Of a stretch of 64,000 nucleotides of DNA, positions 1-9,318 are shown one piece after another; the first letter of the stretch is position 1; every line of letters begins with the position of its first letter. The stretch is from an uncultured Ulvibacter sp. GTDB lineage: Bacteria > Bacteroidota > Bacteroidia > Flavobacteriales > Flavobacteriaceae. The notes under the pieces were generated by a model. That model worked only from the letters and a program-made list of their open reading frames with translations. It made no database searches and was not told the DNA's origin. The DNA lies in the NCBI GenBank assembly GCA_938041335.1, contig CALIAF010000021.1:1-64000 (forward strand), written 5' to 3'. The translations under genes and the position numbers were made by a program.

Positions 1-2
1 CT

Positions 3-10
3 TAACTTTG
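3..10 (+). promoter_or_regulatory. Putative -7 promoter element of the sigma-factor gene
   Basis: TAACTTTG matches the Bacteroidota -7 consensus TAnnTTTG and lies 16 bases before the start codon at 27. The -33 element would fall outside the window, so only half of the promoter can be judged. Confidence 0.45.
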
Positions 11-26
11 TTATTTTTGAATTTCT

Positions 27-578
27 ATGTCAAAACACATCATTGATTCCTCAAAATGGGTGGATCGTTATAGCGATTATCTATATAACTATACCATCGT
101 GCGTGTTAATGACCATGAGGTTGCTCAAGATTTAATTTCTGAAACCTTTCTGGCGGGTCTTAAGTCTGCAAAGAACTTTAAAGGAGAAGCCAGTGAACGT
201 ACTTGGCTCATATCTATTCTCAAACGCAAAGTCATAGATCATTATCGAAAGATAAATAGCAATAAGGGCAAGGCAGAAGTCCGCATGCACTATAAAAGTG
301 AAGATGCAGATGGCGATTGGTTAGAAGAACGCGTAAGCGACCCTTATGATAAAACAGCAGAAGACGCCATAGAAAACAGTGAACTTGGAGATGCAATCTA
401 TAATTGTCTCGACCTTCTCCCTTCAAAACAAGCTGCAATTTTTAAAATGAAAACGATTGATAATTTTGATACAGAAGCCATCTGTAATGAATTTAACATT
501 ACGGCGTCTAACCTATGGGTGATTATACATAGAGCACGAACAGCATTATCTTCTTGCCTTGAAAAAAACTGGTTATAG
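27..578 (+). CDS. ECF-type RNA polymerase sigma-70 family sigma factor
   Basis: A 183-residue protein with the two-domain layout of an extracytoplasmic-function sigma factor. Region 2 is visible around residues 12-75, with the core-binding EVAQDLISETF segment (31-41) and the -10-reading WLISILKRKVIDHYRK helix (60-75). Region 4 is a helix-turn-helix near residues 140-175, ending in the NLWVIIHRAR recognition helix. It would direct RNA polymerase to a specific regulon. A small cysteine-containing protein starts one base after its stop codon and is probably its anti-sigma partner. The target regulon cannot be read from the sequence. Confidence 0.9.
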   Translation: MSKHIIDSSKWVDRYSDYLYNYTIVRVNDHEVAQDLISETFLAGLKSAKNFKGEASERTWLISILKRKVIDHYRKINSNKGKAEVRMHYKSEDADGDWLEERVSDPYDKTAEDAIENSELGDAIYNCLDLLPSKQAAIFKMKTIDNFDTEAICNEFNITASNLWVIIHRARTALSSCLEKNWL

Positions 579-579
579 T

Positions 580-837
580 ATGATGAAACTTTTACGTAAA
601 CTAATGATTGACTGTGATACAAGCGCACATTACTGTGACAAGATACAGTACAATGAAGCCACTTTTAAGGAGCGTTTGCACTATAAAATGCATGTTCTTG
701 TTTGCAAAATTTGCAAATCACACTCTGCCTTAAACACAAAACTTACAGCCGCCTGCAATCGCGCAAATCTTATCACAATGCCTGCCAAGGACAAAGAAGT
801 ATTAAAAGCTAAGATAGATAAAGAAATAGGCCAATAA
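580..837 (+). CDS. Small zinc-finger anti-sigma-like protein
   Basis: An 85-residue protein starting at the first of two adjacent ATG codons, one base after the sigma-factor stop. A TTG at 559 is also in frame but would overlap the sigma gene. Residues 38-45 carry HxxxCxxC (His38, Cys42, Cys45), the signature of zf-HC2 zinc-binding anti-sigma domains, with further cysteines upstream (about residues 12 and 19). It has no transmembrane helix, so if it is an anti-sigma factor it is a soluble one that would sense through the metal/thiol site. Its last 36 bases overlap the 3' end of the convergent UbiA-like gene. The function rests on motif and context only. Confidence 0.65.
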   Translation: MMKLLRKLMIDCDTSAHYCDKIQYNEATFKERLHYKMHVLVCKICKSHSALNTKLTAACNRANLITMPAKDKEVLKAKIDKEIGQ

Positions 838-1626
838 ATACCACCAAATAGGAATACTTTCAACCCAAAAAGAAGCATAAAAAACGCGTTGAGACTTTTT
901 AGATTTTAACAATAGTGCTCCAGTTAACACACACATAATTAGTACTGCCGAAATTTTCCAGACTTGATTGCTCGTCATATAAAATTCGCATAATAATGCA
1001 ACACTAAGTAGCACAATACCAACCGCTTTGGTTCTATTTATACCCAAACGTTGCGGGATAGTCCCGAGTGATAGTCTATCATATCCTACATCCCTAATCT
1101 CAAAAGGTAACACCCACACCATCACAAGGATATATCTTTGAATAAAAACTAATCCTATCTGTAAAGTAAGTGCCTTTTGTTCTGCTACTACTGGCACAAT
1201 TACTGTAACTCCAGCCCAAACTAAAGCCACAATAAATATTTTAACACCACCTAGAGATCTTAAATTATCTCCTTTAATAAAGGGTACAGCATAAAAAAAT
1301 GTTAAGACACCAAAACCCGCCGTATAAATCAACACCTCTATTGGAAGCATGAAAGCCACCACGATTAAAGCTAAAGCACACAAAGCAGAAAAAACTTGTA
1401 TCGCTTTTAGACTTGCGGCCAAACTTCTATGATGCAATCCAGCCACTTTTGCGTATTTCACAAAATTGTATCCTGTAATGGTACCTAAAAAGATAAAGGC
1501 ATAAAATTGCCACCCTAATGGTAGGTCTAAATATAACTGCGTTAAACCTACAAGAGCAGTCACGGCAAATGCGACGTGAATACTACTGTTAATATAAAAA
1601 GCAAAAACAGCTCTAAAAAATTTCAT
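802..1626 (-). CDS. UbiA-superfamily-like integral membrane protein
   Basis: A 274-residue polytopic protein with about eight hydrophobic segments. The FEIRDVGYDRLSLGTIPQRLG stretch (around residues 176-196) resembles the second aspartate-rich loop of UbiA prenyltransferases (DxxxD followed by T-P-LG). The first Asp-rich motif is replaced by YNFVKYAK (around residue 53), so catalytic prenyl transfer is doubtful. Related uncharacterised proteins are common in Flavobacteriaceae. It is a single gene whose 3' end overlaps the anti-sigma-like gene by 36 bases, so transcription of one may interfere with the other. The substrate is unknown. Confidence 0.6.
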   Translation of the reverse strand: MKFFRAVFAFYINSSIHVAFAVTALVGLTQLYLDLPLGWQFYAFIFLGTITGYNFVKYAKVAGLHHRSLAASLKAIQVFSALCALALIVVAFMLPIEVLIYTAGFGVLTFFYAVPFIKGDNLRSLGGVKIFIVALVWAGVTVIVPVVAEQKALTLQIGLVFIQRYILVMVWVLPFEIRDVGYDRLSLGTIPQRLGINRTKAVGIVLLSVALLCEFYMTSNQVWKISAVLIMCVLTGALLLKSKKSQRVFYASFWVESIPIWWYLLAYFFIYLSF

Positions 1627-1800
1627 GTTGTAAATTTAAGGAAACAATCTTTGCAAAACTTTTAATTTAAACGCATTAATAATCCAGGTGTTTATTGTTT
1701 GTTACGGTTTATTTTTTATGAAAAAACAAGACGATTACACTTCGTTGAAAAGTTATTGGTTACTCTCTCAAAACTGTATTAAAAATTACAGTTTAAATTG

Positions 1801-1808
1801 TATTTTTG
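1801..1808 (+). promoter_or_regulatory. Putative -7 promoter element of gcvP
   Basis: TATTTTTG fits TAnnTTTG and lies about 80 bases before the chosen gcvP start in an AT-rich 263-base intergenic region. No riboswitch-like structure was recognised in the leader. Confidence 0.45.
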
Positions 1809-1889
1809 TAAGCCTATTTAAAGGCCATACTATTTACCTTTATTTCACTGAATAACAACTATAAAATGTGGTTGAGCCACAGTATTTAT

Positions 1890-4733
1890 ATGAAGACAGA
1901 TTCTTTTGCAATTAGACACATAGGACCGCGCAAGGCAGACCTTGAGAGCATGCTCCAAACCGTTGGGGTTGACACTATGGAACAGCTCATTTTTGAAACC
2001 ATCCCCAACGACATTCGTCTAGAAAAAGACCTAGTTCTTGATGATGCTATGAGCGAATATGAATACTTGGAGCACATTACAGAGCTTTCTGCTAAAAACC
2101 AAGTGTTTAAAACCTATATAGGTTTAGGCTATCACCAAGCGATAACCCCGCCAGTAATACAGAGAAATGTTCTTGAAAATCCAGGTTGGTACACGGCGTA
2201 CACGCCTTACCAGGCAGAGATTGCTCAAGGTAGACTAGAAGCTTTACTTAACTACCAGACTATGGTTACAGACCTTACTGGTATGGAGCTAGCAAATGCT
2301 TCTTTGTTAGATGAAAGTACTGCTGCCGCAGAAGCAATGGCACTTTTATTCGCTGTTAGAGAAAGAGCTCAAAAGAAAAACGGAGCAAACAAGTTCTTTG
2401 TTTCCGAAGAAATTTTACCACAAACCCTTTCTTTATTAGAAACAAGATCTTCACCTATTGGTATTGAGCTTGTAATAGGCAACCACGAATCTTTTGATTT
2501 TTCTGAAGGGTTCTTTGGAGCGATGCTTCAATATCCAGGAAAAAGTGGAAAAGTACACGATTATAAAAGTTTTGTCGCAACTGCAAATGACGCTGGCATA
2601 AAGGTGGCCGTTGCCGCAGATATCTTGAGTTTAGTTTTATTAGAAGCTCCAGGTAACTTTGGTGTTGATGTTGTTGTAGGTACTACACAACGTTTTGGTA
2701 TTCCTCTAGGATATGGCGGGCCACACGCAGCATATTTTGCAACAAAAGAGGCTTATAAAAGAAATATTCCTGGAAGAATCATTGGAGTAACTAAAGATAC
2801 AGACGGAAATCGTGCGATGCGCATGGCTTTACAAACACGCGAGCAACATATAAAACGCGATAGAGCAACTAGCAATATCTGTACGGCCCAAGTTTTACTA
2901 GCAGTTATGGCAGGAATGTATGCAGTATACCACGGCCCAGAAGGATTAAAATATATTGCCAATAAGGTTCATAATACAGCGACGACACTAGCAGATGCAT
3001 TAGAAAAGCTTGGATATTATCAAGCTAACGATACTTATTTTGACACCATATCAATTAAAACAGATATTTCAAAAATAAACTTTAGAGCAGAAGCTGAAGG
3101 AATCAACTTTTATTATAAAGATGATCAAACCGTTTCAATATCAATAAATGAGACCACGACGCTTAATGACTTAAATAACATTATTGGTGTCTTTGCAGAA
3201 GCAGCCAGTAAAGATCGTTTTTACATAAAAGAATTAATATCAGGTAATGCTGTACCTAAAGGTGTTGCAAGACAGACCGACTTTTTAACCAATGAAGTTT
3301 TTAACAGCTATCATAGTGAGACAGAATTAATGCGATACATTAAGAAACTAGAACGTAAAGATCTAGCTCTTAATCATTCTATGATTGCACTTGGTTCTTG
3401 TACCATGAAACTCAATGCTGCTGCAGAGATGCTTCCACTAAGCGATCCTATGTGGGGTAATATGCATCCTTTTGTTCCGGTTGAACAAGCTGGAGGGTAT
3501 CAGTTTATGTTACAAAAACTAGAAGAACAACTTACAGAAATTACAGGTTTTGCAGGTACATCGCTACAACCTAATAGTGGTGCTCAAGGAGAATATGCAG
3601 GTCTAATGGTAATTAAAGCATATCATGAATCACGAGGTGATGATCACAGAAACATTTGCTTAATCCCATCTTCTGCACACGGAACTAACCCAGCCAGTGC
3701 AGTAATGGCAGGTATGAAAGTAGTAGTAACAAAAGCATCAGAAAATGGAAACATTGATGTAGATGATTTAAGAGCGAAAGCAGAAGAACACAAAGACAAT
3801 CTAGCTGCCTTAATGGTAACATACCCCTCTACTCACGGAGTATATGAGTCTGCCATAAAAGAAATCACTAGCTTGATTCACGATAATGGTGGTCAAGTAT
3901 ATATGGACGGGGCAAATATGAACGCACAAGTGGCCCTCACAAACCCTGGTGCCATAGGCGCAGATGTTTGCCACCTTAATTTACACAAGACGTTTGCCAT
4001 CCCTCATGGAGGTGGAGGTCCTGGCGTAGGTCCTATCTGTGTTGCAGAACAACTTGTTCCTTTTTTACCCTCTAATCCTCTTATTGAGACAGGAGGAAAA
4101 GAAGCAATCACAGCAATCTCTGGAGCTCCATGGGGTAGTGCACTGGCTTGTTTAATTAGCTATGCTTATATCTGTATGTTAGGCGAAAACGGACTTAAAA
4201 AATCTACGGAATATGCTATTTTAAATGCAAATTATATAAAAGAGCGTTTAAAAGGTCATTATGAAACGCTTTACTCAGGAGAAAAAGGACGTGCTGCCCA
4301 CGAGATGATTATAGACTGTAGACCTTTTAAAGAACAAGGAATAGAAGTTACAGATATTGCAAAACGTCTTATGGATTATGGCTTCCACGCACCTACCGTT
4401 TCATTTCCTGTTGCAGGCACGATGATGATAGAGCCCACAGAAAGTGAAAGCAAACAAGAGCTAGATCGTTTTTGTGATGCCATGATTTCTATTAGAAAGG
4501 AGATTGATACCGCAGATAAAGAGGAGGAAAACAATGTGCTAAAAAATGCACCGCACACGCAGGCTATGTTGACAAGTGACACCTGGGAATTCCCATACAC
4601 TAGACAGCAGGCAGCTTTTCCATTAGACTACATAAGTGACAATAAGTTTTGGCCATCTGTTCGTCGCGTTGATGACGCTTATGGCGACAGAAACTTAATT
4701 TGCACCTGTGAGCCTATCGAGTCTTATATGTAG
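1890..4733 (+). CDS. gcvP: Glycine dehydrogenase (decarboxylating), glycine cleavage P protein
   Basis: The 947-residue homodimeric-type P protein decarboxylates glycine with PLP and passes the aminomethyl group to the lipoyl arm of GcvH. The pyridoxal lysine is Lys700 in HLNLHKTF, followed by the glycine-rich HGGGGPGVGP loop. The N-terminal half is intact (FAIRHIGPR at the start, GYGGPHAA mid-protein), so this is the fused form and not the split gcvPA/gcvPB. An ATG at 1866 would add eight residues. The ATG at 1890 gives the usual family start and is preferred. The partner gcvH is about 59 kb away at the other end of the window. gcvT is not in view. Confidence 0.96.
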   Translation: MKTDSFAIRHIGPRKADLESMLQTVGVDTMEQLIFETIPNDIRLEKDLVLDDAMSEYEYLEHITELSAKNQVFKTYIGLGYHQAITPPVIQRNVLENPGWYTAYTPYQAEIAQGRLEALLNYQTMVTDLTGMELANASLLDESTAAAEAMALLFAVRERAQKKNGANKFFVSEEILPQTLSLLETRSSPIGIELVIGNHESFDFSEGFFGAMLQYPGKSGKVHDYKSFVATANDAGIKVAVAADILSLVLLEAPGNFGVDVVVGTTQRFGIPLGYGGPHAAYFATKEAYKRNIPGRIIGVTKDTDGNRAMRMALQTREQHIKRDRATSNICTAQVLLAVMAGMYAVYHGPEGLKYIANKVHNTATTLADALEKLGYYQANDTYFDTISIKTDISKINFRAEAEGINFYYKDDQTVSISINETTTLNDLNNIIGVFAEAASKDRFYIKELISGNAVPKGVARQTDFLTNEVFNSYHSETELMRYIKKLERKDLALNHSMIALGSCTMKLNAAAEMLPLSDPMWGNMHPFVPVEQAGGYQFMLQKLEEQLTEITGFAGTSLQPNSGAQGEYAGLMVIKAYHESRGDDHRNICLIPSSAHGTNPASAVMAGMKVVVTKASENGNIDVDDLRAKAEEHKDNLAALMVTYPSTHGVYESAIKEITSLIHDNGGQVYMDGANMNAQVALTNPGAIGADVCHLNLHKTFAIPHGGGGPGVGPICVAEQLVPFLPSNPLIETGGKEAITAISGAPWGSALACLISYAYICMLGENGLKKSTEYAILNANYIKERLKGHYETLYSGEKGRAAHEMIIDCRPFKEQGIEVTDIAKRLMDYGFHAPTVSFPVAGTMMIEPTESESKQELDRFCDAMISIRKEIDTADKEEENNVLKNAPHTQAMLTSDTWEFPYTRQQAAFPLDYISDNKFWPSVRRVDDAYGDRNLICTCEPIESYM

Positions 4734-4951
4734 TTGTACTTCGGAAATACTATTTAAATGTTTTCTGAAGGGCTACACAATATTAAATTAGAATAAATAG
4801 TTTTTCACTATTCTCAATATAAGGGCTGAAAATTAAGGAATTACTATTTCAGCAAACAAAAATTACGAATCACTAAAAACGGTTATAATTAGGCTGATTT
4901 AGACGAGTTCCTTAACTGTTTTATGTACTTTAGACAAAATTTTTTACAAGT

Positions 4952-6013
4952 ATGGGCACGAAGATTATTGGCGTAGGAAGTTATATCCCCGAAGGTGTTG
5001 CTAAAAATGAAGACTTTGGCAATCACGATTTTTTTAATGAAGATGGATCAAAATTTTCAAGTGAAAACGATGTGATTATTGAAAAATTTAAAGCCATCAC
5101 TGGTATTGCCGAAAGACGCTATATCAAAGAAGAACTAGTCACTTCTGATATTGCTACTATTGCTGCACAAAGAGCCATTGATGCAGCCGGAATAGACAAA
5201 GAAAGTTTGGACTATATTATTGTTGCTCAAAATTATGGTGATGTAAAACACGGTGACTTACAGAGTGACACTGTCCCCAGTTTAGCTTCACGTGTTAAAA
5301 ACAAACTTCGAATTCAAAACCCATATTGTGTGGGTTATGACATCCTTTTTGGTTGCCCAGGATGGGTTGAAGGGATGATACAAGCACACGCTTTTATTAA
5401 AGCTGGAATGGCAAAACGCTGCCTCGTTATTGGCGCAGAGGCTTTATCAAGAGTTGTAGATCCGCACGACAGAGACTCTATGATCTACAGCGATGGTGCA
5501 GGAGCAACATTAGTTGAAGCTACAGATGACAATGACACCGGTTTTCTAGCTCATAAAACGGCAACGTTTACCTATGATGAGGCAAACTTTATCTATTTTG
5601 GAGAAACCAACAATCAAGAAATAACAGACAGACGTCGCTACATAAAAATGTACGGTCGTAAAATCTATAATTTTGCACTAACCCATGTTCCTGATGCAAT
5701 GAAAGCTACCATGGAGCAAAGCGGAATTAACATCAGTGAACTTAAAAAAGTATTTATCCACCAAGCAAACGAAAAAATGGACGAAGCCATCATTAAGCGT
5801 TTTTACAAGCTATATGACATGGAAGCTCCAGAATTTATTATGCCTATGAGCATTAACACCTTAGGAAACTCAAGTGTTGCTACTGTACCAACTCTTTACG
5901 ACTTAGTCCTACAAGGAAAATTAGCAAACCACGAAGTAAACAAGGGAGATCTCATTATGTTTGCAAGTGTAGGTGCAGGAATGAATATTAATGCCATTTT
6001 ATATCGCGTATAG
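4952..6013 (+). CDS. 3-oxoacyl-ACP synthase III (FabH-like) family protein
   Basis: A 353-residue thiolase-fold enzyme. The Cys-His-Asn triad of KAS III is visible as Cys135 (FGCPGW), His270 (FIHQAN) and Asn306 (TLGNSS). Such enzymes condense an acyl-CoA starter with malonyl-ACP. It does not sit with fatty-acid genes but leads a run with a methyltransferase and a GT2 glycosyltransferase, so it may serve a specialised lipid or be a paralogue of housekeeping FabH. The preceding 218 bases hold no gene, only a CTTCGGAAA word at 4739. The enzyme class is sure and the pathway is not. Confidence 0.88.
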   Translation: MGTKIIGVGSYIPEGVAKNEDFGNHDFFNEDGSKFSSENDVIIEKFKAITGIAERRYIKEELVTSDIATIAAQRAIDAAGIDKESLDYIIVAQNYGDVKHGDLQSDTVPSLASRVKNKLRIQNPYCVGYDILFGCPGWVEGMIQAHAFIKAGMAKRCLVIGAEALSRVVDPHDRDSMIYSDGAGATLVEATDDNDTGFLAHKTATFTYDEANFIYFGETNNQEITDRRRYIKMYGRKIYNFALTHVPDAMKATMEQSGINISELKKVFIHQANEKMDEAIIKRFYKLYDMEAPEFIMPMSINTLGNSSVATVPTLYDLVLQGKLANHEVNKGDLIMFASVGAGMNINAILYRV

Positions 6014-6032
6014 TTGCAAATAATCTTCGAGG

Positions 6033-6557
6033 ATGTATAAAAATACGTTTCCAAAAAAAAGATACAACATCACCTTAGACTTCTTACAAGAGGTCATCAC
6101 AAAAGATGCTAAGATTCTTGACCTAGGGGTAACAAATCCATTTTCTGAAATATTAAGAAACGAAGGCTACGCTGTTACAAACACTGCAGGTGAAGATCTT
6201 GACATCAAAACAGACGCCGTAAAAAGCGAACAATACGATGTAATCACGGCATTCGAGATTTTTGAACATCTTGTTTCTCCATTTAATGTACTTCAAGACA
6301 TAAAAGCAACTAAAATAGTCGCTTCTGTACCGCTAAAATTATGGTTTGCAGCCGCCTATCAAAATAAAGAAGACGCACGCGACCGTCATTTTCACGAATT
6401 TGAAGACTGGCAGTTTGACTGGCTTTTAGAAAAAGCAGGATGGGTAATAAAAAAACGAATGAAATTTACTAATCCAGTTAAAAAAATTGGTTTCCGCCCT
6501 ATTTTAAGGAGATTTACTCCAAGATACTATCTCATATATGCCGAGCGTATTTCATGA
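6033..6557 (+). CDS. Class I SAM-dependent methyltransferase
   Basis: A 174-residue protein with a compact Rossmann methyltransferase core. Motif I is ILDLGVTNPF (about residues 27-36), the acidic post-I region is GEDLDIK, and YDVITAFEIFEHL is the motif seen in Methyltransf_11/23-type enzymes. It lies 19 bases after the KAS III gene, and its stop overlaps the start of the GT2 gene by four bases (ATGA), implying translational coupling. The substrate is unknown. The neighbours suggest a lipid- or glycan-linked acceptor. Confidence 0.75.
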   Translation: MYKNTFPKKRYNITLDFLQEVITKDAKILDLGVTNPFSEILRNEGYAVTNTAGEDLDIKTDAVKSEQYDVITAFEIFEHLVSPFNVLQDIKATKIVASVPLKLWFAAAYQNKEDARDRHFHEFEDWQFDWLLEKAGWVIKKRMKFTNPVKKIGFRPILRRFTPRYYLIYAERIS

Positions 6558-7402
6558 CAATTTATATCATCATACCCGCACATAATGAAGAAGCACATAT
6601 TGCAACCACGCTAGACTCTTTACTCGTTCAATCATTAAAGGCTACAAAAATTCTAGTAGTTGATGACTCTTCAACAGACAAAACACCTAGTATTTTAAAA
6701 GAATACGCAGCAGAGAACACATCTGTTTCATACATCACAAAATCCTCTATTTCCGGCCACGAGCCTGGAAGTAAGGTAGTTGATGCTTTTAATTATGGTC
6801 TTAAACAGCTGGATGATGATTTTGACATTATTTGCAAGTATGACGCAGACCTTATTTTTCCATCTAATTACTTAGAAAAGGTTGTTGAAACATTTCAGCA
6901 ATCACCTAAAACAGGAATGGTGGGCGGTTTCTGTTATATAGAAAAAAATGGAAAATGGGTGCTGGAAAACTTGACCAATAAAGACCATATACGAGGTGCC
7001 TTAAAAGCATACACTGCAGCTTGTTTCAACAAAATTGGAGGATTAAAATGCGCCATGGGTTGGGATACAATTGATGAGATTCTTGCCAAATTTCACGGCT
7101 TTTCTATACTAACTTTAGATAGTTTAAAGGTGAAACACCTAAAACCCACTGGGAATAGATACGCAAGAAAAGCAGGCATAAAACAGGGCACCGCATTCTA
7201 TCGTATGCGATACGGTAAGGTTTTAACACGAATCGCAGCAGCAAAATTAGCGCTGAAAAAACAAAAAATTTCTTACTACTTTGATTGCATGAGCGGTTTT
7301 AACAACGCCAAGAAAAACAAGGCATCCTTTTTGCTCTCTGAAGAAGAAGGTGAGTTTTTGCGTACCTTGCGTAAAGAAGGGATACGCAAAAAAATTTTAT
7401 AG
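6554..7402 (+). CDS. Family 2 glycosyltransferase
   Basis: A 282-residue GT-A enzyme. The N-terminus has the typical IIPAHNEEAHIATTLDSLL nucleotide-sugar fold, VVDDSSTD (about 35-42) and a YDADL metal-binding DxD-type site (about 94-98). There is no transmembrane anchor, and the C-terminus is Lys-rich, which could give peripheral membrane contact. Its start is coupled to the preceding methyltransferase. It would transfer a sugar to an unidentified acceptor, plausibly the lipid made with the upstream KAS III and methyltransferase. Confidence 0.85.
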   Translation: MTIYIIIPAHNEEAHIATTLDSLLVQSLKATKILVVDDSSTDKTPSILKEYAAENTSVSYITKSSISGHEPGSKVVDAFNYGLKQLDDDFDIICKYDADLIFPSNYLEKVVETFQQSPKTGMVGGFCYIEKNGKWVLENLTNKDHIRGALKAYTAACFNKIGGLKCAMGWDTIDEILAKFHGFSILTLDSLKVKHLKPTGNRYARKAGIKQGTAFYRMRYGKVLTRIAAAKLALKKQKISYYFDCMSGFNNAKKNKASFLLSEEEGEFLRTLRKEGIRKKIL

Positions 7403-7445
7403 CGCCTTATAACCTTTCATTAACGTTTACATTATACATTATTAG

Positions 7446-7453
7446 TATTTTTG
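7446..7453 (+). promoter_or_regulatory. Putative -7 promoter element of the alkaline phosphatase gene
   Basis: TATTTTTG fits TAnnTTTG, 22 bases before the start codon at 7476 in a 73-base gap. No Pho-box-like repeat was recognised. Confidence 0.4.
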
Positions 7454-7475
7454 AGACACCACAAATGTTCAACTC

Positions 7476-8555
7476 ATGACCTATTTTTTAAAAGCTTTGT
7501 TACTGGTTTGCTGCATCGCAGTTTCATCAGTTAACTATGCTCAAGACAAAGACAAACAGCCTAAAAACATCATCCTTCTCATAGGCGATGGTATGGGGCT
7601 TAGTGAGATTTCTGCGGCTCAATTTTTTGGAGAAACAACTTCTAATTTTGAACAGTTTAATACCATTGGACTTATTAAAACGTCTTCATCCCAACAACTC
7701 GTTACAGATAGTGCAGCAGGAGCCACAGCCTTTGCTTGTGGAATAAAAACATATAACGGGGCCATTGGCGTCGACGATGACAAAAAACCATTAAGAAACA
7801 TTGTTGATTATGCCTCTAATAAAGGAATGGCAACAGGACTGATTAGTACCTCCTCCATAGTACACGCAACACCAGCATCTTTTTTTGCACACATAGATTC
7901 TAGAAGAAAATACCCTGAAATCGCTGCATTTTTACCCAACTCCGAGCTTGATTTTGTTGCTGGAGGTGGTTTAGAATTTTTTGATCGCAGAGAAGATGGA
8001 AAAGATTTAGTCAAATCTTTAAAAGAAAAAGGCTTTGAGGTTACTACAGATAAACTAACTAAGACTACTTCAATTAAAAAACAAGCATTCTTACTGGCTG
8101 ATGATGAAATGCCAAAAATGACAGAAGGACGAGGCGATTTTTTACCAGACGCTACCGCTCTGGCAATACAACATCTTGCCAAAAACAAAAATGGATTTTT
8201 TCTAATGGTAGAAGGGTCTCAAATAGATTGGGGCGGTCATGCGAATGATGCAGATTATCTAGTGAGTGAATTATTAGACTTTGATAAAACTATAGGCGTA
8301 GCTTTAGAATATGCAAGAAGAGATAAAAACACCTTGGTTATTGTAACAGCAGATCACGAGACAGGAGGTTTTACGCTAGCAGCAGAAGGGTCAAATTACC
8401 ATAAAATAGAAATGAAGTTTTCCACTGGAGGACATAGTGCCACGATGATCCCAGTTTTTGCAAAAGGACCGGGAGCAGAAAAATTTGCAGGTATCTATGA
8501 GAATACTGAAATTTATACAAAAATGATATCCTCATTAAATAAAAAGAAGAAATAA
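7476..8555 (+). CDS. Secreted alkaline phosphatase (PhoA superfamily)
   Basis: A 359-residue phosphomonoesterase with a Sec signal peptide (about residues 1-22, ending NYAQ). Metal and catalytic motifs are in family order: LIGDGMG (Asp38), VTDSAAGATA with nucleophile Ser79, HATPASF, EGSQIDWGGH, TADHETGGFTL and GGHSATMIP. It would release phosphate from organic esters in the periplasm. It is shorter than E. coli PhoA, as expected for the compact bacterial forms. It stands between the GT2 gene and the MlaE/MlaF genes, with a possible promoter of its own. Confidence 0.92.
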   Translation: MTYFLKALLLVCCIAVSSVNYAQDKDKQPKNIILLIGDGMGLSEISAAQFFGETTSNFEQFNTIGLIKTSSSQQLVTDSAAGATAFACGIKTYNGAIGVDDDKKPLRNIVDYASNKGMATGLISTSSIVHATPASFFAHIDSRRKYPEIAAFLPNSELDFVAGGGLEFFDRREDGKDLVKSLKEKGFEVTTDKLTKTTSIKKQAFLLADDEMPKMTEGRGDFLPDATALAIQHLAKNKNGFFLMVEGSQIDWGGHANDADYLVSELLDFDKTIGVALEYARRDKNTLVIVTADHETGGFTLAAEGSNYHKIEMKFSTGGHSATMIPVFAKGPGAEKFAGIYENTEIYTKMISSLNKKKK

Positions 8556-8580
8556 ACCGTTTAAGTACTAAGACAATAGT

Positions 8581-9318
8581 ATGAAGTATATAAGAGACAT
8601 TGGTTCTTATTTTTTAATGTTAAAAAAAGTCTTTGGAGGTTTCACTAAAGGATCCGTATTGCGGGAGCTCATTTTTAAAGAAATTGATGATCTTGTGATT
8701 AGCAGTTTAGGGATTGTTGCATTTATTTCGTTTTTTGTTGGCGGTGTAATTACGATACAAACCGCTCTCAATTTAACCAACCCACTCATTCCAAAATCAC
8801 TAATAGCTTTTGCCACCAGACAGTCTATCATTTTAGAATTTGCCCCTACTTTTATGTCAATAATCATGGCTGGAAAGGTGGGCTCATTCATTACATCCAG
8901 CATTGGTTCTATGCGAGTTACAGAGCAAATAGACGCCCTAGAAGTAATGGGTATTAACCCGCTTAATTATTTAGTATTTCCAAAAATAGTTGCGATGATG
9001 TTCTATCCACTAGTTATCGCCCTAGCTATGTTTTTAGGTATAGTAGGAGGTTATGTAGCGGGCGTTTATGGAGGTTTTACAAACTCAACAGATTTTGGGA
9101 TTGGACTCCGTGATACTTTTGAGCCTTTTCATTTAATATATGCCTTTTTAAAAACTTTTGTGTTTGCATTCATTATTGCGACAGTGCCTTCTTGGCAAGG
9201 GTATTATATGAAGGGCGGTGCTCTTGAGGTTGGAAAAGCAAGTACAAACTCTTTTGTGTGGACTAGTGTACTTATTATTTTAGCTAATTATATCATAACT
9301 CAACTCCTTTTAAGCTAA
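8581..9318 (+). CDS. mlaE: MlaE-family ABC transporter permease
   Basis: A 245-residue integral membrane protein with the MlaE/YrbE signature: the TIQTALNLTNPL segment, the EFAPTFMSIIMAGKVGSFITSSIG loop, and RVTEQIDALEVMGINPLNYLVFPK. In the Mla system it forms the inner-membrane channel for phospholipid exchange with the outer membrane. Its stop codon overlaps the start of the ATPase gene (TAATG), so the two are co-translated. The MCE-domain partner (MlaD) is not adjacent here and must be elsewhere if present. Confidence 0.9.
   Translation: MKYIRDIGSYFLMLKKVFGGFTKGSVLRELIFKEIDDLVISSLGIVAFISFFVGGVITIQTALNLTNPLIPKSLIAFATRQSIILEFAPTFMSIIMAGKVGSFITSSIGSMRVTEQIDALEVMGINPLNYLVFPKIVAMMFYPLVIALAMFLGIVGGYVAGVYGGFTNSTDFGIGLRDTFEPFHLIYAFLKTFVFAFIIATVPSWQGYYMKGGALEVGKASTNSFVWTSVLIILANYIITQLLLS

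Noticed and set aside
1627-1889. Glycine riboswitch before gcvP
   Set aside because: The conserved tandem-aptamer sequence blocks are not present in this AT-rich leader.
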